In this document: one piece after another, positions 40,134 to 43,405 of the stretch | How positions within the stretch are numbered: the stretch's first letter is position 1 | Layout of the letters: each line of letters opens with the position of its first letter | Source: Nocardia carnea | GTDB taxonomy: Bacteria > Actinomycetota > Actinomycetes > Mycobacteriales > Mycobacteriaceae | DNA: 43,405 bases | Direction of reading: 5' to 3' | Assembly: GCF_029869215.1 (NCBI RefSeq) | Contig: NZ_JARWPM010000449.1 | Coordinates: forward strand, 1-43,405 | Position numbers and translations under genes: made by a program | Notes under the pieces: model-generated | Told to the model about the DNA's origin: nothing | Database searches by the model: none | Seen by the model: only the letters and a program-made list of their open reading frames with translations

Positions 40134-42097
40134 GCGACGCGTGCGGCTGCGGCCACGACGAACCGACCGGCGAGAACGATGAGGCCGAGGAGCGGGAGCC
40201 GGAAAAGCTCTGGGAGGTCACCGAGCTGCGCGCGGCCGCGGTGGCCGGGCTGTTGCTGGTCGCGGCGCTGATCGTCGGCTGGACCGGCGGCCCGCGCCCG
40301 GTGGAGCTGGGTCTGGAGATCGCAGCGCTGCTGGCCGGTGCCTATACCTTCGTGCCCTCGACCTTGAAACGGCTGGCGAAGGGCAAGATCGGCGTCGGGA
40401 CGCTGATGACGATCGCCGCGATCGGCGCGGTGATCCTCGGCGAGGTCGGCGAAGCCGCGATGCTGGCGTTCCTGTTCTCCATCAGCGAGGGCCTCGAGGA
40501 GTACGCGGTCGCGCGCACTCGCCGCGGCCTGCGCGCCCTGCTGAACCTGGTCCCCGACCGCGCCACCGTGCTGCGCGACGATACCGAAACCGTCGTCGCC
40601 CCGGCGGAGTTGCGGGTCGGAGACCGGATGCTGGTGCGCCCCGGCGAACGGGTCGCCACCGACGGTGTGATCACCGAAGGGCGTAGCGCGCTGGATGTTT
40701 CGGCGATCACCGGGGAATCGGTGCCGGTCGAAGCCGGCCCCGGCGCAGAGGTGTTCGCCGGGTCGATCAACGGCACCGGCGCCCTGCACGTGGAGGTCAC
40801 CACCACTGCCGAGGACAACTCCCTGGCCCGGATCGTGCGGATCGTGGAAGCCGAACAGGCCCGCAAGGGCGAAGCCCAGCGCCTGGCCGACAAGATCGCC
40901 AAACCCCTGGTCCCCGGGATCATGGTGGCCGCCGCCGCGATCGCGGTGATCGGTACGCTGCTGGGTGATCCGGTGGTCTGGATCGAACGCGCGCTGGTGA
41001 TGCTGGTCGCGGCCTCGCCGTGTGCGCTGGCGATCTCGGTGCCGGTCACCGTCGTCGCCGCGATCGGCGCGGCGAGCAAGCTGGGTGTGCTGGTCAAGGG
41101 CGGCGCCGCCCTGGAAGCGATGGGCAAGGTCCGCCAGGTCGCGCTCGACAAGACCGGCACCCTGACCGCCAACAACCCCACCGTCGTCGAAATCGCCACC
41201 GTCGACGGTGCCGATCGAGACCGCGTGCTGGCGGTCGCGGCCGCGCTGGAATCGCGCAGCGAGCACCCCCTCGCCCGCGCGATCCTCGCCGCCGCCGACA
41301 CCGTCACCCCCGCCACCGACGTCGAAGCCGTCACCGGCGCAGGGCTGACCGGCCGGGTCGACGGACGCCCGGCGCGGCTGGGCCGCCCCGGCTGGATCGA
41401 GGCCGCGGCGCTGGCCACCGACGTGGAACGCATGCAGCGCGCCGGTGCGACCGCGGTCCTGATCGAGGACAACGGCACCGTAATCGGGGCGATCGCCGTC
41501 CGCGATGAGTTGCGACCGGAGGCCCGCGAGGTCATCGCCCGCCTGCACGCCGGCGGAGCCAAGGTGTCGATGCTGACCGGCGACAACACCCGCACCGCCG
41601 AAGCCCTGGCCACCGAAGCGGGAATCGATACCGTGCACGCCGACCTGCGCCCCGAGGACAAGGCCCGCATCGTCACCGAACTGCGCAAACAGCGATTCAC
41701 CGCGATGGTCGGCGACGGCGTCAACGACGCACCCGCCCTGGCCACCGCCGATCTCGGGATCGCGATGGGCGCGATGGGCACCGACGTGGCCATCGAAACC
41801 GCCGACGTCGCATTGATGGGCGAAGACCTGCGCCACCTGCCCCGCGCACTCGACCATGCGCGCCGCGCCCGGTTGATCATGCTGCAGAACGTCGGGCTAT
41901 CCCTGGTATTGATCACAGTGCTGATCCCGCTGGCGCTGTTCGGGGTCCTCGGCTTGGCGGCGGTGGTGCTGGTGCACGAGCTCGCCGAGATCGTCGTCAT
42001 CGCCAACGGTGTCCGCGCCGGCCGCACCAAACCCCTCGACCCAGCCCCACCCGCGGCGACCAAACCCGCGCCCGCGCTGGCCGGTTCACCGTCATGA
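40130..42097 (+). CDS. ctpG: P1B-type heavy-metal ATPase, CtpG-like (Cd/Pb/Zn efflux)
   Basis: A 655-residue inner-membrane pump. Visible motifs are a short Cys/His N-terminus (MSDACGCGHDE), the phosphatase motif TGES, the membrane metal site SPC at 296-298 (AASPCALAIS), the phosphorylation site DKTGT with Asp340, SEHPLA, and the hinge GDGVNDAPAL. SPC rather than CPC favours soft divalent ions such as Cd, Pb and Zn. There is no full heavy-metal-associated domain at the N-terminus. It is coupled to the CmtR-like repressor by an ATGA overlap and to the following AraC gene by another. Control by CmtR is expected. Confidence 0.92.
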   Translation: MSDACGCGHDEPTGENDEAEEREPEKLWEVTELRAAAVAGLLLVAALIVGWTGGPRPVELGLEIAALLAGAYTFVPSTLKRLAKGKIGVGTLMTIAAIGAVILGEVGEAAMLAFLFSISEGLEEYAVARTRRGLRALLNLVPDRATVLRDDTETVVAPAELRVGDRMLVRPGERVATDGVITEGRSALDVSAITGESVPVEAGPGAEVFAGSINGTGALHVEVTTTAEDNSLARIVRIVEAEQARKGEAQRLADKIAKPLVPGIMVAAAAIAVIGTLLGDPVVWIERALVMLVAASPCALAISVPVTVVAAIGAASKLGVLVKGGAALEAMGKVRQVALDKTGTLTANNPTVVEIATVDGADRDRVLAVAAALESRSEHPLARAILAAADTVTPATDVEAVTGAGLTGRVDGRPARLGRPGWIEAAALATDVERMQRAGATAVLIEDNGTVIGAIAVRDELRPEAREVIARLHAGGAKVSMLTGDNTRTAEALATEAGIDTVHADLRPEDKARIVTELRKQRFTAMVGDGVNDAPALATADLGIAMGAMGTDVAIETADVALMGEDLRHLPRALDHARRARLIMLQNVGLSLVLITVLIPLALFGVLGLAAVVLVHELAEIVVIANGVRAGRTKPLDPAPPAATKPAPALAGSPS

Positions 42098-42858
42098 CCG
42101 CCGTCGCCGCGCCACCGACCACCCCTGGGGCGGTGGCGCGGTGGCGCGGCGGGGTGGCGTTCACCCCGGGATTGATGGCATTCACCGGCCGCATCGGGGA
42201 CGCGACCGCGCACGCGCATGCGGCGGTCCAAATGTTGTTCGTCGCTCACGGGGCGCTTACCCTCACCGATGCGACCGGGCACACCACGGCGGCGCAGGCG
42301 GCGATCATCCCGCCAGGCGTCAGCCATAAGGTGAACGCCGAGCCAGGCACCACCGGGTTCGTGGCGTTTCTCGATCCCGACAGCGCCCCTGCGCACGCGG
42401 CGGTGTCACGCTTAGTTGGTCTGCCTACCGCTCAGGCCGACAGCTGGGTTGCGGCCGCCCGCCCGCGCCCATCGGTGCCGCCGGTCGCCCCGGCGCGGCA
42501 GCGGACGCATCCGGTCGTCGCCGACGCGCTGCGGGCCGCGGCAGAGTGGCCGGGCGGCCCACCCACGCTGGGCGAACTCGCCGCCCGGGTGGGCATCTCG
42601 GGCAGCCGCCTATCACATGTGTTCGCCGCGGAGGTCGGGTTGCCTTATGCGGCGTGGCGACGCTGGACACGGCTGCGTCAGGCGTTCGGTGTCGTGCGCG
42701 CTGGCGGTTCGCTGACCGAGGCCGCGCACACCGCCGGGTTCGCCGACAGTGCACACCTCACCCGCACCTGCCGCGCGTTGATCGGTATCACTCCCACTGA
42801 GGCACTCATTGCCACCGGCTGGCGGCCAGAACCTGCGGGCCGCACGGAAGTCGGCTGA
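42094..42858 (+). CDS. AraC-family transcriptional regulator
   Basis: A 254-residue regulator. The N-terminal domain is cupin-like (HAHAAVQMLFVAHGALTLTD..AAIIPPGVSHKV), and the C-terminal double helix-turn-helix is at about 155-245 (LGELAARVGISGSRLSHVFAAEVGLPYAAWRRWTRLRQAF and LTEAAHTAGFADSAHLTRTCRALIGITPTEAL). The ATG overlaps the P-type ATPase stop by 4 nt, unusual for a regulator unless it belongs to the same operon. It is followed 43 nt later by a sterol-desaturase-family gene that may be its target. The ligand is unknown. Confidence 0.88.
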   Translation: MTAVAAPPTTPGAVARWRGGVAFTPGLMAFTGRIGDATAHAHAAVQMLFVAHGALTLTDATGHTTAAQAAIIPPGVSHKVNAEPGTTGFVAFLDPDSAPAHAAVSRLVGLPTAQADSWVAAARPRPSVPPVAPARQRTHPVVADALRAAAEWPGGPPTLGELAARVGISGSRLSHVFAAEVGLPYAAWRRWTRLRQAFGVVRAGGSLTEAAHTAGFADSAHLTRTCRALIGITPTEALIATGWRPEPAGRTEVG

Positions 42859-42901
42859 TTTCTTCAAGCCCACACCACTGCGCGGACGCGAGGCTGAATC
42901 C

Positions 42902-43405
42902 ATGTCCACGCTCGCCCGACCACTCATCCGCTACGGCTACGCACCGTTCATGCTGCTCGGCATCAACGGCGCCGGCATCGCCCTGGCCGCCACCGGCGCC
43001 AACAAAGCCTGGCTGATCGTCCTGCTCGCCGTCGCAGTCGCGGTGTCGTTCACCGCCGAACGACTCCTGCCGTATCAAGACTCCTGGAACACCTCCCACG
43101 GCGACACCGGCCGCGACACCGTCCACACCTTCGTCAACGAAACCCTCATCCTCGCCAGCATCGCCGCCATCCCCGCCTTGGCCGCGCTCATCCCCGGAAA
43201 CGGGATCTGGCCGCACGGCTGGCCATTCCTGGTGCAGGTGTCGCTCGCGGTTCTGGTCGCCGACCTCGGGATCACCCTGGCCCACTACGCCAGCCACAAG
43301 ATCGGGATCCTGTGGCGGTTCCACGCCGTGCACCACAGCGTCACCCGCTTCTACGGGCTCAACGGCCTGATGAAACACCCACTGCACCAAACCATCGAAA
43401 TGACC
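42902..43405 (+). CDS. Sterol desaturase / fatty acid hydroxylase family protein, 3' end beyond the window
   Basis: The first 168 codons run open to the window edge, so the gene is partial. The sequence has several membrane segments (FMLLGINGAGIALAA, WLIVLLAVAVAVSFTA, LVQVSLAVLVADLGITLA) and histidine motifs HYASH and HAVHH plus KHPLHQ. These motifs would bind the di-iron centre of membrane-bound hydroxylases or desaturases. ATG 42902 starts 43 nt after the AraC gene on the same strand. The substrate, perhaps a lipid, is unknown. Confidence 0.8.
   Translation, partial: MSTLARPLIRYGYAPFMLLGINGAGIALAATGANKAWLIVLLAVAVAVSFTAERLLPYQDSWNTSHGDTGRDTVHTFVNETLILASIAAIPALAALIPGNGIWPHGWPFLVQVSLAVLVADLGITLAHYASHKIGILWRFHAVHHSVTRFYGLNGLMKHPLHQTIEMT

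Noticed and set aside
1..43405. tRNA, rRNA, CRISPR arrays or riboswitches
   Set aside because: I looked for cloverleaf-like segments, regularly spaced repeats and known leader motifs and saw none that I could support.

Overview
The window is GC-rich DNA (roughly two-thirds G+C by eye) with many GTG/TTG starts and 4-nt ATGA/GTGA gene overlaps. Two MmpL transporters, a SulP-carbonic anhydrase fusion, an lpqS-like/cysK2/MFS group and a cmtR-ctpG-like pair point to a mycolic-acid actinomycete (Mycobacteriales, for example Nocardia or a relative). The genus is inference. The content is that of an accessory metal and redox stress region.

Left flank, 1-9.3 kb, is a mosaic of mobile DNA and chromate resistance. 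An IS1380-type transposase (251-1633, -) interrupts the last gene of a Tn554-like recombinase trio (1.75-4.63 kb, -). That trio is decayed: two recombinase genes carry frameshifts, and the first is fused at its broken 5' end to a truncated ABC ATPase. Next come a split chrB (N- and C-terminal halves as overlapping genes), divergent chrA, a PepSY protein and a second, intact tyrosine integrase with unusual repeats at its 5' end.

The middle, 9.3-38 kb, is dominated by copper and envelope-redox functions. It holds a SulP-carbonic anhydrase fusion, an MmpL, a CopD-CtaG fusion, an M23 peptidase-BlaI-M56 operon, a CDF exporter, a DUF3105-DUF305-CtaG operon and CopC. These are followed by a Tat-exported class V PLP enzyme, an LpqS-like lipoprotein, CysK2, an MFS transporter, two methyltransferases and a TetR regulator. 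A second MmpL and a CsoR-like/DUF2892/DUF302 operon share GC-palindrome operators. A TlpA-TlpA-CcdA operon and a DsbA follow.

The right end, 38.9-43.4 kb, carries an isoprenylcysteine-methyltransferase-like protein, a CmtR-like ArsR repressor, a CtpG-like P-type ATPase, an AraC regulator and a sterol-desaturase-family gene that runs off the window.

The most notable signal is regulatory. Seven intergenic copies of ACTA-N7-TAGT lie at 9657, 9850, 16910, 19454, 23129, 23199 and 37969. They sit in front of the SulP-CA fusion, CopD-CtaG, the M23-BlaI-M56 operon, the DUF3105 operon, CopC and the TlpA-TlpA-CcdA operon. They look like operators for the BlaI-family repressor encoded at 18063-18422. 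If so, one proteolytically controlled repressor would coordinate periplasmic copper handling, cytochrome oxidase assembly, extracytoplasmic thiol redox, wall hydrolysis and anion/bicarbonate transport. Three perfect or near-perfect ATACCCC(C/G)GGGGGTAT palindromes form a second local regulon (CsoR-like) linking an MmpL to DUF2892/DUF302 genes.
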